Notes: generated from the sequence alone by a model not told the origin. Positions 18,229 through 27,172 are shown, counted from the stretch's first letter. The stretch: DNA of 64,000 nucleotides from Sphingorhabdus wooponensis (GCF_003933235.1 NZ_RWJI01000001.1:192001-256000); one strand, 5' to 3'. Made by a program: numbers and translations.

Positions 18229-18653
18229 GACATGCGCTCGCTTTTGTTGGTCTTGCGGAAAATTGCGGCGCGGCTTTGGCGGTCCGCGGCATGTTTGGCA
18301 TCTTGTGCAGCCCCATTGGCGGCAAGCTTCTCAATGGCCGTTTCGCGCTGCCGTGCGGCGACGACAACCTGTTGCTGACGATTGCGAGCATCCTGTGCAT
18401 TTTGCCTTGGTGCGGCAAGCGCGCGTTGTGCGGAATCCAGACGTGAGGACAGCTCACATACCGACCGCAGCATCAGGCCATTTTCTGTGCCGACCGATAT
18501 TTGGGCCGCCGCACGAATGGCCGAAATGCGGTCCCTAAGATCGGTGAGATTACGCAATTCTTTTTCGCATCGGTGCAATTGCAGCTCCGCCATTTGCCTT
18601 TGGACAGCGCGCACTTTCAATATGCGCTGCCAGCGTTGTGCATTAGCCATCAT
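18225..18653 (-). CDS. fliJ: FliJ, flagellar export chaperone
   Basis: The 142-residue, charged, predicted coiled-coil protein is rich in Arg, Gln and Ala and starts ANAQRWQRILKVRAVQRQM. It sits directly after fliI with a four-base overlap, the canonical place for FliJ, which links the FliI ATPase ring to the export gate. Sequence identity in this family is low, so the call leans on position and coiled-coil nature. Confidence 0.82.
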   Translation of the reverse strand: MMANAQRWQRILKVRAVQRQMAELQLHRCEKELRNLTDLRDRISAIRAAAQISVGTENGLMLRSVCELSSRLDSAQRALAAPRQNAQDARNRQQQVVVAARQRETAIEKLAANGAAQDAKHAADRQSRAAIFRKTNKSERMS

Positions 18654-19978
18654 GCGCCCATCCCTTCGACCAGTTCAGCGCGGGCATCGGCAAAGGGGGC
18701 GACAGACTGCATGGGTTGGGTGATGAAATTCAGCATCGCTGGCCGCTGGGCAATCGCGTCGTCCAGCACGGCATCACTGCCTGGCGCATAGGCGCCGAGC
18801 ATGACCAGATCGCTATTTTGTTCATAGCTTGACCATAATTGCCGGAACCGCGCGGCCGCCGCCAAATGGACCCGATCCACAATGTCGGGCATCAAGCGGG
18901 ACAAGGACCGGCCAACATCAATGGCGGGAAAAATGCTGCTTTCGGCAAGCGTGCGCGACAAGATGATATGGCCATCAACAATGGCGCGCGCGGCGTCGAC
19001 AACGGGGTCTTCCAAGTCCCCTCCGTCCGCCAATACCGTGTATATCGCGGTAATCGAACCACCCGACCGGCGATCCACACCTGCCCGCTCGACAAGTTGC
19101 GGGATAAGCGCAAGCGCGGAAGGGGTATAGCCCTTCATCGTGGGCGGCTCCCCCATGGCGAGGCCGATTTCACGCTGCGCATGGGCAATGCGCGTAAGGC
19201 TGTCGATCATCAATAAAACGCGCTTGCCCTGATGTGCAAAATATTCGGCAATCGCCGTTGCCCGCATGGCCGCGCGCAAGCGCAGCAGCGGCACTTGGTC
19301 CGCTGTCACGGCGACAACAACCGATTTGTGGCGGATATCCGGTGTAAGCTTGCCCTCCACGAAATCCGATACTTCGCGCGCACGTTCGCCGATCAGGCCG
19401 ATGACGATGATATCGGCATCAATGCCTTGCAATATCTGCCCCATCAGCACTGATTTGCCGACGCCAGAGCCCGCGACAATTGCCACACGCTGCCCCTCAC
19501 CAATGGTCAACAGGGCGTTTATCGCGCGGACGCCAGTGTCCATCGCGCGCACAACACGGCCGCGGTCGAGCGGGTTGCTGTCTTCACCCGCAATCTTTTG
19601 CCGGCCGCTGCATGACGGCATGATACCACCATCCAATGGGCGGCCTTTTGCATCAATGACACGGCCAAGCAGCTCTTCGCCGACTTCAATCATGTCATGC
19701 CGACCATTGGGATAGACGGCGGCGCCGCTGGCGATGTTGCCAACGTCTCCAAGCGGTTGAATGATCGCACGCTGCCCTTGAAAGCCGACAACTTCGCCCT
19801 CGGCAAAATCGCCATTTTCGGCCTGCATTCGGGTGCCAGTACCAAGCGGATATGGAAAGCCGCTGACTTCGCAATATTGCCCAGTCAACGCCGCCAAACG
19901 TCCCACACGGCGCGGGTCCGCATCGCACAAGGTGGCAACGCCATGCCGCGTAGAAAGGATTGTTTCCAAGCGCGTCAT
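18650..19978 (-). CDS. fliI: FliI, flagellum-specific export ATPase
   Basis: The 442-residue protein has Walker A GSGVGKSVLMGQI (about residue 165), Walker B LLMIDSLTRIAHAQREIG, and the export-ATPase blocks LTIGEGQRVAI, GEPPTMKGYTPSALALIPQLVERAG and GSITAIYTVLADGGDLEDPV. It energises export of flagellar subunits with FliH and FliJ. It overlaps fliH by four bases. Confidence 0.97.
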   Translation of the reverse strand: MTRLETILSTRHGVATLCDADPRRVGRLAALTGQYCEVSGFPYPLGTGTRMQAENGDFAEGEVVGFQGQRAIIQPLGDVGNIASGAAVYPNGRHDMIEVGEELLGRVIDAKGRPLDGGIMPSCSGRQKIAGEDSNPLDRGRVVRAMDTGVRAINALLTIGEGQRVAIVAGSGVGKSVLMGQILQGIDADIIVIGLIGERAREVSDFVEGKLTPDIRHKSVVVAVTADQVPLLRLRAAMRATAIAEYFAHQGKRVLLMIDSLTRIAHAQREIGLAMGEPPTMKGYTPSALALIPQLVERAGVDRRSGGSITAIYTVLADGGDLEDPVVDAARAIVDGHIILSRTLAESSIFPAIDVGRSLSRLMPDIVDRVHLAAAARFRQLWSSYEQNSDLVMLGAYAPGSDAVLDDAIAQRPAMLNFITQPMQSVAPFADARAELVEGMGA

Positions 19979-20544
19979 CCTGCGACGCGTCCGTCATCGC
20001 CAAGCCTTTGCGACAGTCGTTCAAGCGCAAAAGCAGGGCCATGTTCAACCCATCCATCGGAACATTCAATACGCAAAGCGCCACGCGGCAATTGCGGGTC
20101 TGCGGTAAATGGCAGGGGCAGTTCAGCATCGGACAATAAGGCAAGATCATCCGGATGCATGCGTAAATGCCGGTTCTGGTCCGCCTCGGTTAAAATGGCT
20201 GTCGCAGCCTCGATTTGTTGCGCCAGAAAAGCCGCGTCAATCGGCAAATCGCCGATGATTTTGGTGACGATGCTGCGGATGATATGGTCGAGCAAGAAGT
20301 CAATTTCGGCATTATCTTCTGGCCGCAACGCATGTGCCGCCGCCAGCAAATCCTGAAGCTGTTTGCGCTCAATCGTGAACGCGGCCTGCGCCATTTGCTG
20401 CCCATCGGCCAGACCACGCGCATAAGGGTCTTCGGCGTCATCTGCGGGGGCGGCAAAGGGGAATTGCAAATTGCGCGGACGAAAATCCCGGCGTTCGCCA
20501 AAATATGCGGTGAGGGAGAGTTTGACAGTTTCAGACATAGTCAT
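19975..20544 (-). CDS. fliH: FliH, export ATPase regulator
   Basis: About 189 residues, acidic and helical in the middle (QMAQAAFTIERKQLQDLLAAAHAL, then IDFLLDHIIRSIVTKIIGDL). A C-terminal domain (LRMHPDDLALLSDAELPLPF) resembles the FliH/SctL stator family. The start at 20544 has a GGAAAG ribosome site and overlaps the fliG stop; a second ATG lies two codons later. Position between fliG and fliI supports the assignment. Confidence 0.86.
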   Translation of the reverse strand: MTMSETVKLSLTAYFGERRDFRPRNLQFPFAAPADDAEDPYARGLADGQQMAQAAFTIERKQLQDLLAAAHALRPEDNAEIDFLLDHIIRSIVTKIIGDLPIDAAFLAQQIEAATAILTEADQNRHLRMHPDDLALLSDAELPLPFTADPQLPRGALRIECSDGWVEHGPAFALERLSQRLGDDGRVAG

Positions 20545-21568
20545 TGCTCTGCTTTCCAAGCATGATCTCACCCGACGCAGCCATGCCACGGGCAATGGCG
20601 ACCACTGCTTTTTGCGCGTCTTCGACATCGGCGCGGCTGACCGGACCCATTTCGGCGATTTCGTCGCTGATGGTTTGTGCGGCGCGTGCGGACAATGTGC
20701 TGAGGATCTTTTCGCCCAAGGCCGGGTCTGCACCCTTGATGGCCAGTGCCAGACGGTCGGCTTCGACATTGCGCATGACCGCGCCAAGCGATTTGGTGTC
20801 GAGCTGTGCCAAGTCGGCAAAAATGAACATGCCCTCTTCAATGGCATCGGCCAGAATTTTGTCCTTTTTGCGGATAGTCTTCAAAAGCTTTTCGGCTTGC
20901 GGACGGGGCAAATTATTGACGATTTTTGCGACTTCATTGTGCCCGCCCATGTTGATGAGCGGGTTGCTGGCGCTGGTTTCGGCATAATCTGCAAGAATGG
21001 CTTCAATGTCGGAAATGGCGGCGGCGGGAACAGGACCTAAGGTCGCGGTGCGAAATAATAGATCGGCCTGAACAGCCTCATCCAAGCCAGCAACCGCCTC
21101 TGCGGCGACTTCTGCGGGTAATGCTGACAGGATGATCGCGGCAAGCTGCGGATGCTCTTGCGCAACCAGCGTCGAAATCGTGGCGCTGTCCAGCCATTGC
21201 AATGCTTCCAGCGACGGCGGGGCGGCTTTTGCGGGTGCAATTTGGGTCCAGAGGCGGTTCGCCGTGCTATCGCCCAACGCCATATTCATCATGCCGCGAA
21301 TGCGCACGGGCGCGCCAACGGCCAGTTGCGATAGGTCGCGGTTGTTGCTGACAAAAACCTCTAACGCGCCTTCCACATCATTTTCGGTGGCGCAGGATGC
21401 TTCGAACATGCCCTTGGCCAAGGATTTGACTTCAGATGGGTCCAGATGCTGCAAAACTGCCGAACTGTCGCCGTCCTCCAGCAACATCAACAATATCGCC
21501 GCAGATAGACCGCCATCGGGCAGTGGTGCGGGTTCGGGAAGGACCATTTCGTCAAGATCATCATCCAT
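20531..21568 (-). CDS. fliG: FliG, flagellar motor switch protein
   Basis: The 345-residue protein shows FliG blocks: AILLMLLEDGDSSAVLQHLDPSEVKSL, the middle-domain EHPQLAAIILSALP, and the C-terminal torque helix region (ADAIEEGMFIFADLAQLDTKSLGAVMRNVEADRLALAIKGA). It couples the C-ring to the stator and anchors to FliF. The start at 21568 overlaps the fliF stop by eight bases; upstream codons of the open frame are fliF sequence. Confidence 0.95.
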   Translation of the reverse strand: MDDDLDEMVLPEPAPLPDGGLSAAILLMLLEDGDSSAVLQHLDPSEVKSLAKGMFEASCATENDVEGALEVFVSNNRDLSQLAVGAPVRIRGMMNMALGDSTANRLWTQIAPAKAAPPSLEALQWLDSATISTLVAQEHPQLAAIILSALPAEVAAEAVAGLDEAVQADLLFRTATLGPVPAAAISDIEAILADYAETSASNPLINMGGHNEVAKIVNNLPRPQAEKLLKTIRKKDKILADAIEEGMFIFADLAQLDTKSLGAVMRNVEADRLALAIKGADPALGEKILSTLSARAAQTISDEIAEMGPVSRADVEDAQKAVVAIARGMAASGEIMLGKQSNDYV

Positions 21569-23216
21569 TGGCTGGTTTTCCCAACATTTGACGGACGACG
21601 AGCGCGGCGCGTTCCGGATCTTGGCGGACAAAGGCACGCACAAGCTTTGCGCGCGCTTCATAACTTGGTGCGGCTTCAATCATGTCGATCGTTATGGTGC
21701 CATTGCCCGGCCGAGACCCCTGCTGCGCCGCCGCGGCCTGCATCAATTTTTGTTCCGTTTCTGCCAGCTCTTTAGATGCGGCCATACGTGCCTTGACGGC
21801 CCTCACCAGCGGGCGACCAATAACGAAAAAGGCAAGCAATGCGCCGAGCACCCCGCCCACTTGCTGCACCAAGGGTAAGAACCATGGCGCGTCCCAGAAA
21901 TTAACGACGACTTCGGCCTCTTCGGCAAAGGGGCGTGCAGAAATGGCCACAACATCGCCGCGTTCGGCCTTAAAACCGACCGCGCCCTTCACTAGATTTT
22001 CGAGCGCCGCAATCTCCGCAGGTGTGCGCTTTTGCGCGCCCTTGCCATCGCGCAATGCGACCGCAACCGACAGGCGGCGTAACGCGCCTTGCGGGTTATG
22101 AGTGACGGCTATTTCGCGGCCAACATCAAAGCTACGATTATAGGTTTCTTCGCTTTGTGTTGGATTATTGCCGGGCGCTCCGCCTTCTGGGGGCTGTGCG
22201 ACAAGCGCATTTGCAGGCGGCGGTTGATTGGCCAATGCGCCGGGTATACCGCCCGCTTCTTCTGCCGTGCCACTTACGGACTTATTCCCTTCCTCGCTGC
22301 GCAAGGCACGGTCATTTTCGGGGTAGGTTTCCCTTGTGGACTGGCTTTCGCTGGTATCGACATCGGCATGGACCTCGACCGAAAAATTGCCGGGGCCCGC
22401 AATTGGCGTCAGCAACGCAATGACCGCCTGACGATAGCGCTCCTCCATCTGCATTTGCAGTTGGAACATCCGGTCGTCTGCACTGGCTTGATCGGAGGAG
22501 AGCAACGCACCGCTCTGGTCAATCACCGATACGTCTTCGGCGGACAAATTGGGGACCGATGACGCGACCAAATGGCGGATAGCGCGCACTTGTGCCGCCG
22601 ACAGGCTGCGCCCTTGCTGCAGCGTCAGCATGACTGATGCCGCGGGCTCCTTATTTTCGCGGACAAATACGCTGGCCTCTGGCGTGGCCAGATGGACGCG
22701 CGCGGTTTTTACCGCATCAATCGCTTCAATCGTGCGCGCAAGGTCGGCTTCGCGCGCGCTGCGCAATGTTTCGCCTTCTACCGCGCGGCTTGAACCCATG
22801 GGCAAGGACGCCATCATTGCGTCACCGGTTGGCTGCGCCTTGGGCAGGCCTTGACCGGCAAGCAACATCCGCGCCTCGTGCACTTTGCCTGCATCCACGG
22901 AAAGGGCGCCCGTGGCGGGGTCAAGGCTGTAGCTGATGCCTGATGCCTGCAACGCATCGGCAACCGCGGCCTTGTCCGCTTCGGCCAAGCCTTGGAACAA
23001 GGGCGTTTGCGTAGGTGTGCTCAGCGCGAAATAGGTCAACGCCGCAAGCCCCAACGCACCTGTTAAGGCCAGCGCGGGCAGTGCCTTGCGCACAGCCGGC
23101 TGACGCGCCATGCCGCGTAGACCGTCAAAACCGAAATTGGCGCCTGGCGTCACATTGCGCGCCAATGCACCATTGTTCATCGCCGCGTCGGGTGCGAGTA
23201 TCTGTTGATCGGCCAT
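21561..23216 (-). CDS. fliF: FliF, flagellar MS-ring protein
   Basis: The 551-residue protein has an N-terminal membrane helix (around residues 47-67), the ring-building YscJ-type domain (ALQASGISYSLDPATGALSV, PMGSSRAVEGETLRSAREADLARTIEAID), a periplasmic loop and a second membrane helix near residue 455. Its C-terminal tail carries the FliG-binding segment. It nucleates the basal body. It follows fliE by three bases. Confidence 0.96.
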   Translation of the reverse strand: MADQQILAPDAAMNNGALARNVTPGANFGFDGLRGMARQPAVRKALPALALTGALGLAALTYFALSTPTQTPLFQGLAEADKAAVADALQASGISYSLDPATGALSVDAGKVHEARMLLAGQGLPKAQPTGDAMMASLPMGSSRAVEGETLRSAREADLARTIEAIDAVKTARVHLATPEASVFVRENKEPAASVMLTLQQGRSLSAAQVRAIRHLVASSVPNLSAEDVSVIDQSGALLSSDQASADDRMFQLQMQMEERYRQAVIALLTPIAGPGNFSVEVHADVDTSESQSTRETYPENDRALRSEEGNKSVSGTAEEAGGIPGALANQPPPANALVAQPPEGGAPGNNPTQSEETYNRSFDVGREIAVTHNPQGALRRLSVAVALRDGKGAQKRTPAEIAALENLVKGAVGFKAERGDVVAISARPFAEEAEVVVNFWDAPWFLPLVQQVGGVLGALLAFFVIGRPLVRAVKARMAASKELAETEQKLMQAAAAQQGSRPGNGTITIDMIEAAPSYEARAKLVRAFVRQDPERAALVVRQMLGKPANG

Positions 23217-23219
23217 GCG

Positions 23220-23555
23220 TTACACCGGCATGTTCATGATGTCGCGATACGCGGACAACAGCTTGTTACGGACCTGAAGCGTGGCTTCAAAACCAATTGA
23301 GGCCTTTTGCCGCTCGACCATGACCGAGACGATGTCGTTGGTCTCGCCGCGTTCATAAGATGCCGATAGCGCGCTCGCCTTGCCCTGCTGCGCGCTTACG
23401 ACTTGCAACGCGTCGGTCATGGTTTGTGCAAAGGGCGTTGTGGATGCCACCGCTTCTGCGGGTACATCACGGCCGGCCGCACGGCGCAGCGCATCATTCT
23501 GGTTCAAGATGGACGAGCGCATCTGCAAAAGTCGGCTCTGGTCGATCGTCGACAT
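23220..23555 (-). CDS. fliE: FliE, hook-basal body adaptor
   Basis: The 111-residue protein has the FliE C-terminal signature VSVMVERQKASIGFEATLQVRNKLLSAYRDIMNMPV. It joins the MS ring to the rod. It is the first gene of the fliE-to-flhB/fliDS run and has a sigma-54 type promoter about 45 bases upstream. Confidence 0.95.
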   Translation of the reverse strand: MSTIDQSRLLQMRSSILNQNDALRRAAGRDVPAEAVASTTPFAQTMTDALQVVSAQQGKASALSASYERGETNDIVSVMVERQKASIGFEATLQVRNKLLSAYRDIMNMPV

Positions 23556-23596
23556 ATACTCGGGTCCGCAGGCGGAATTGCCTTTGCGCAGACGAT

Positions 23597-23613
23597 TGCA
23601 AATGATGTGCCAA
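23597..23613 (-). promoter_or_regulatory. sigma-54 type promoter of the fliE operon
   Basis: On the minus strand TTGGCACATCATTTGCA keeps the GG-N10-GC spacing of -24/-12 promoters. It faces fliE and resembles the promoter in front of flgB. Confidence 0.8.
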
Positions 23614-23690
23614 TTTGCCGAAAGGCGCAGTCTTCCGACCTATATGGCGTGGTTGACGGCTGCTCTCGCCAAATTTCCGACGCGGGTGAT

Positions 23691-23717
23691 TAAAGCGATG
23701 CAGCAACGCGCCGTTTC
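23691..23717 (+). promoter_or_regulatory. sigma-28 (FliA)-like promoter of the flagellin gene
   Basis: TAAAGCGA, 11 bases, then GCCGTTTC approximates the TAAA-N15-GCCGATAA class. It lies 66 bases upstream of the flagellin ATG, in the right direction. The -10 half departs from consensus, so this is tentative. Confidence 0.5.
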
Positions 23718-23782
23718 TTGATGCCGAGGCTGCTCACCCCCCTGTCGGGCTGCCCATACCGAGGAATAGCAAAGGATTTATC

Positions 23783-24595
23783 ATGACAGTCATCAACACC
23801 AATGTCAGCGCGCTTCGCGCGCAAAACGCATCGCGCATGGCGAACAACACGCTCAGCACCGCCATGGAACGTCTTTCGACCGGAAAGCGGATCAATGGCG
23901 CGAAAGACGATGCCGCTGGCCTTGCCGTCGCCACCCGCATGGACGCGAAAATACGTGGTCTCAGTCAAGCGGTCCGTAATGCCAATGACGGCATTTCGCT
24001 GGCCCAAACGGCCGAAGGTGCGATGGCTGAGATATCAAATATTCTTGTCCGGATGCGCGAATTGGCTGTTCAGTCTGCCAACGGCACCATCACGGATGAC
24101 GATCGTGCTATCATCGCGACTGAATCCACTGCTCTTGTTGCTCAAATCAACAATATTGCGGCGCGAACCGACTTCAACGGTTCTGTGTTGCTTGATGACG
24201 ACGAGACTTTCAGCATCCAGACGGGCGTGGAAACTGGCGAAACGGTCGATATTGACTTGGTGGCGATGGATGATGCGGGGCTAGTTATTGATGATGTCGA
24301 CCTCTCCACTGCAGAAGATGCAAGCACGGCACTTGATTTGTTGGATACAGCGATAGACCTCGTAGCTACGCAACGCGCCAATATTGGTGCGGCGCAGAAC
24401 AGTTTGACCGTGACCGTCAACAATCTGACATCAACGGCCATGAATTTGACGGAAGCAAAATCGCGCATGGAAGACGCAGACTTCTCTGCAGAATCGACGA
24501 AGCTGGCTTCGGCGCAAATCCTTGCACAGGCGTCGACCGCTATGTTGGCACAAGCCAACCAAAGCCAGCAGGGCGTTTTGAACCTGCTACGTTAA
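23783..24595 (+). CDS. fliC: Flagellin
   Basis: The 270-residue protein is a short flagellin. It has the N-terminal D0/D1 domain (INTNVSALRAQNASRMANN, RLSTGKRINGAKDDAAGLAVA, MRELAVQSANG) and the C-terminal D1/D0 domain (RANIGAAQNSLT, MEDADFSAESTKLASAQILAQASTAMLAQANQ). Only about 70 acidic residues lie between them, with no D2/D3. It forms the filament. It is divergent from fliE, has an AAAGGA ribosome site, and is followed by a 12-bp-stem terminator. Confidence 0.97.
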   Translation: MTVINTNVSALRAQNASRMANNTLSTAMERLSTGKRINGAKDDAAGLAVATRMDAKIRGLSQAVRNANDGISLAQTAEGAMAEISNILVRMRELAVQSANGTITDDDRAIIATESTALVAQINNIAARTDFNGSVLLDDDETFSIQTGVETGETVDIDLVAMDDAGLVIDDVDLSTAEDASTALDLLDTAIDLVATQRANIGAAQNSLTVTVNNLTSTAMNLTEAKSRMEDADFSAESTKLASAQILAQASTAMLAQANQSQQGVLNLLR

Positions 24596-24643
24596 GGTAA
24601 AAGGCACAACAAGGCACGCTCCTAACTCCCCACAGGAGCAGGC

Positions 24644-24686
24644 AATAGCCCGATGGCCCAGTATTTGGTCATCGGGCTATTCTACA
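24644..24686 (+). terminator. Terminator after the flagellin gene
   Basis: AATAGCCCGATG (24644-24655) pairs perfectly with CATCGGGCTATT (24670-24681) around a 14-base loop, 48 bases after the flagellin stop. The T-tract is weak. Confidence 0.8.
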
Positions 24687-24748
24687 TAAAGGCCACTTGA
24701 ACTCATGGACGCTCTTGGCTATGCGCAGCCACGGCCTAAGCGCCAATT

Positions 24749-24788
24749 GCCGCCTTAGCTCAGTTGGTAGAGCATCGCATTCGTAATG
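24749..24788 (+). pseudogene. 5' fragment (positions 1-40) of tRNA-Thr(CGU); left attachment site
   Basis: These 40 bases are identical to positions 1-40 of the complete tRNA-Thr at 26214-26289, then identity stops abruptly two bases past the anticodon loop. The missing 3' part is found 17.3 kb away at 42061-42106. The ten-base overlap of the two halves, ATTCGTAATG (24779-24788), is the recombination core. No folded tRNA can form from this fragment. Confidence 0.9.
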
Positions 24789-24851
24789 TGTTGGCGAACA
24801 CCCCATTTTTCCCAGAAATGCATTACTTACAGTGATTTAGACACACTTGCT

Positions 24852-24875
24852 GTTGTATAGTTTTTACTATACAAC
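24852..24875. repeat. Inverted arm-site repeat before the integrase
   Basis: GTTGTATAGT and ACTATACAAC are perfect reverse complements around TTTT, just upstream of the integrase ATG. The same decamer occurs twice at 42000-42021 next to the right end and once at 35781-35790. This suggests integrase arm binding and possibly autoregulation. Confidence 0.7.
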
Positions 24876-24881
24876 AATTTC

Positions 24882-26150
24882 ATGAGCAAAGGCATTGTAA
24901 AAAATAGTCAAAGTCGTGCTGACCCGACAATGCGTGACCGCACGCAGCCAATCCCGAGTTCGCTGCAGAAGGTGACGGGGTTCGGTACGCTCACGATTTA
25001 CAAAATGGCGGCGTCTCCATTCTGGTATGCGCGGTACTACGAAGACGGAAAAATCGTTCGTCGCAGTTTGAAGGTTGCGGACAAAAAGGAAGCGATCAAG
25101 GCTGCCAAGAAGGTCTTTGTTGATCTCAAGCATCGCAAGATGAACAATCTTCCGTTCACCAAAACGAGTGGCTTTGAAGTGTGCGCTCGTGGTCTTGCCA
25201 AAGAGAATGAAGCGCGGTTCAAGCGTGGTGAATTATCAAAGCAGAAAATTAGTTATGACGCAGGGCGTCTGGAAGCTGACTTGCTACCGCACTTTGGAAA
25301 GTATGAGATTGCGGACATAGATTACAGCGTCATCAGCGATTACATCAACAAGCTCAGTACGCCAGATCGTCCGCTTACGATAAACACGCTGAAGATACAT
25401 CTCTCCCACATAAAGACGATATTAAAGTACGCTCAGCGAGTTGGAGTGATAACTGGGCTTCCAGCGTTCCCGCGTCTCAAAACGACTGACACAGCCCGTC
25501 CTTGGTTCAACAGCAAAGAGTATAGTACGCTTCATTCCGTCTGTAGGTCACGCATTGGTACGAAAATACGGGTAGATACAAAGGCTGGAAAGTTCCTGCG
25601 CAATGTCGAGATTACACAAGATGTGTATGATCTCATCATCTTCATGACGAACTCGTTCATTCGTCCAACGGATATAAAGGTGCTTCAACACAAGCATGTT
25701 GCGATTATTCGCGGCAAGGACACTTATCTGCGTCTGACTCATCCACCGACAAAGGGTCATGGAAGCCCAGTCGTGACGCTCAAAAAGGCTGTCGAGGTTT
25801 ATGACGGATTGCTGGAGCGTCAAAAGGCAGAAGGCTTTGGGAAGCCAGATGACTATCTGTTTTGTCCACAGCAGTTGAACCGTGATTATGCATTGCGGGA
25901 TATCACACGGCAATTTGATCAAGTGTTGAAGGTTGCTGGGTTGAAAACGGGCTCAAATGGCGATGCAAGGACGCTCTACAGCTTGAGGCACACATGTATC
26001 ATGTTCCGCATGATACATGGAGAAGGCATTGATCTGCTTACAATTGCCCGCAGCGCACGAACCTCTGTCGAGATGATTGATAGGTTCTATGCCAAGCATC
26101 TCACTGCCGAGATGAACATCGCTCAGTTGCAGAGTGGCGCTATAGACTGA
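24882..26150 (+). CDS. Tyrosine-recombinase integrase
   Basis: The 422-residue protein has an N-terminal arm/core-binding part (residues 30-200, with the SAM-like helices around 97-190) and a C-terminal catalytic domain. Candidate active-site residues are R261 (NSFIRPTDIKVL), K291, R369 in the YSLRHT box (Y replaces the usual H two before L) and nucleophile Y403 (MIDRFYAKH). It should catalyse integration and excision at the tRNA-Thr anticodon loop. It lies next to the left core, with an inverted repeat overlapping its promoter region, and 63 bases before the complete tRNA-Thr. No good ribosome site precedes the ATG. Confidence 0.93.
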   Translation: MSKGIVKNSQSRADPTMRDRTQPIPSSLQKVTGFGTLTIYKMAASPFWYARYYEDGKIVRRSLKVADKKEAIKAAKKVFVDLKHRKMNNLPFTKTSGFEVCARGLAKENEARFKRGELSKQKISYDAGRLEADLLPHFGKYEIADIDYSVISDYINKLSTPDRPLTINTLKIHLSHIKTILKYAQRVGVITGLPAFPRLKTTDTARPWFNSKEYSTLHSVCRSRIGTKIRVDTKAGKFLRNVEITQDVYDLIIFMTNSFIRPTDIKVLQHKHVAIIRGKDTYLRLTHPPTKGHGSPVVTLKKAVEVYDGLLERQKAEGFGKPDDYLFCPQQLNRDYALRDITRQFDQVLKVAGLKTGSNGDARTLYSLRHTCIMFRMIHGEGIDLLTIARSARTSVEMIDRFYAKHLTAEMNIAQLQSGAID

Positions 26151-26213
26151 CGGTGAAAGTCGTTAAAAAAAGGCTGGGAAATTGAGCTTATTCCCGCTAA
26201 TGGACACGCCATT

Positions 26214-26289
26214 GCCGCCTTAGCTCAGTTGGTAGAGCATCGCATTCGTAATGCGGGGGTCGTAGGTTCGAATCCTATAGGCGGCACCA
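26214..26289 (+). tRNA. tRNA-Thr(CGU), complete copy inside the element
   Basis: All 76 bases including encoded CCA fold as a cloverleaf: acceptor GCCGCCT/AGGCGGC, D stem GCTC/GAGC, anticodon stem TCGCA/TGCGG with loop TTCGTAA (anticodon CGU), and T stem GTAGG/CCTAT with loop TTCGAAT. Its first 40 and last 46 bases match the two broken halves at the ends of the element. Short flanks also resemble the chromosomal ones (CGCCATTGCC upstream, TTTTCCA downstream), so it probably keeps CGU decoding alive after disruption. Confidence 0.97.
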
Positions 26290-26385
26290 TTTTTCCAATA
26301 TAAATCAATATATTGTTGGCACAGCGGATGGAAATTCGCAGTCATTTTGTTGTATGGTTTTGGGCTAATTCTGTGGTGTGAGTAT

Positions 26386-26415
26386 ACAAAAAGCCCCGCA
26401 CAAATGGCGGGGCTT
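26386..26415 (-). terminator. Terminator of the ATPase operon
   Basis: AAGCCCCGC and GCGGGGCTT form a perfect 9-bp stem with a 7-base loop. Read on the minus strand the hairpin is followed by a T run, so it terminates the operon at 28096-26459. Confidence 0.9.
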
Positions 26416-26418
26416 GAA

Positions 26419-26432
26419 CTCGTTTAAACGAG
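26419..26432. repeat. Perfect 14-bp palindrome
   Basis: CTCGTTTAAACGAG is fully self-complementary and sits between the ATPase stop and its terminator, next to a second palindrome at 26436-26450. It may be a protein-binding site; no function is known. Confidence 0.5.
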
Positions 26433-26435
26433 GTT

Positions 26436-26450
26436 GTCGGGTAACCCGAC
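26436..26450. repeat. GTCGGGT-N-ACCCGAC palindrome, site 1
   Basis: GTCGGGTAACCCGAC has perfect 7-bp arms around one base. Related sites lie at 29101, 40603 and 41854, with weaker ones at 40470 and 41948. All are inside the element and mostly in intergenic DNA just after stop codons. Confidence 0.75.
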
Positions 26451-26458
26451 CATGATGG

Positions 26459-27172
26459 TTAAGCAGCGATCATAAGGGCATCATTGGTCTGAGTGGTTGT
26501 CGGGATTATTTTGCCTGCGCTGCGAAGATTAAATGCTAACCGCAGCGTTGCCCCCATGATCTTCCGTGCATCATATTTGCAATTAGTAACAATGTTACAA
26601 AGATACTGTTCGCTTGGAGCAAGTACCTTCTGATCAAGAAGGACTGATTGCATCACAGGAACCCAACGATTGGCTTCTGCAAACGGCATTGCAATCAAAT
26701 GGGAGCGGCTCTTGATGCTGTTCTCGATCTTGCTGATGCTATTTGTGGTCATGATAAACACGGATGTATCGCAGTTCATGACTGACTTGATGGACGGCAA
26801 ATAACGCGGGTTGAGAAGGTCAAATTCATCGAAGATGAAATACCGAAAGCGGGCAAGCGGCATGAATTGTGTTTGATATGCAATTTTCTCAATTAGCTCT
26901 TTGGCATCAGTAGTAGCCGTAATTTTGTAAAAATTATAATCCACGGCAGCAGCGTTTGGCGCCCCAAAGCTATCAATCGCAGCAGGCAAAATACGAGCAA
27001 GTGCCGATTTTCCTGTCCCATTTGGTCCGTAAAAAATGATACCGTTCACACCAGAAAATGGGAAGGGCATCAAACCCGTTACAAGCTGCGATACGAGTTC
27101 TTTTGCTGTGTCACTGCCGTAAACAATGTCATTGATGCTCTTGGGTGAATATGCGTTGTTACTATGAGACAT
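26459..27172 (-). CDS. AAA-type ATPase of unknown role
   Basis: The 237-residue protein has Walker A GPNGTGKS (residues 49-56), Walker B RYFIFDEFD (about 110-118), a sensor-1 like TTN (142-144) and a possible arginine finger in SIKSRSHL (152-159). This is the AAA/clamp-loader type of core, without clear extra domains. The start at 27172 has an AAAGGAA ribosome site; the open frame extends 19 codons further. It is the second gene of a two-gene operon with the 287-residue protein. A role in replication, maintenance or DNA handling of the element is a guess from fold and position. Confidence 0.85.
   Translation of the reverse strand: MSHSNNAYSPKSINDIVYGSDTAKELVSQLVTGLMPFPFSGVNGIIFYGPNGTGKSALARILPAAIDSFGAPNAAAVDYNFYKITATTDAKELIEKIAYQTQFMPLARFRYFIFDEFDLLNPRYLPSIKSVMNCDTSVFIMTTNSISKIENSIKSRSHLIAMPFAEANRWVPVMQSVLLDQKVLAPSEQYLCNIVTNCKYDARKIMGATLRLAFNLRSAGKIIPTTTQTNDALMIAA

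Noticed and set aside
23783-24595. Second flagellin or glycosylation genes nearby
   Set aside because: Only one flagellin gene is present; the DNA after its terminator leads directly into the tRNA locus.
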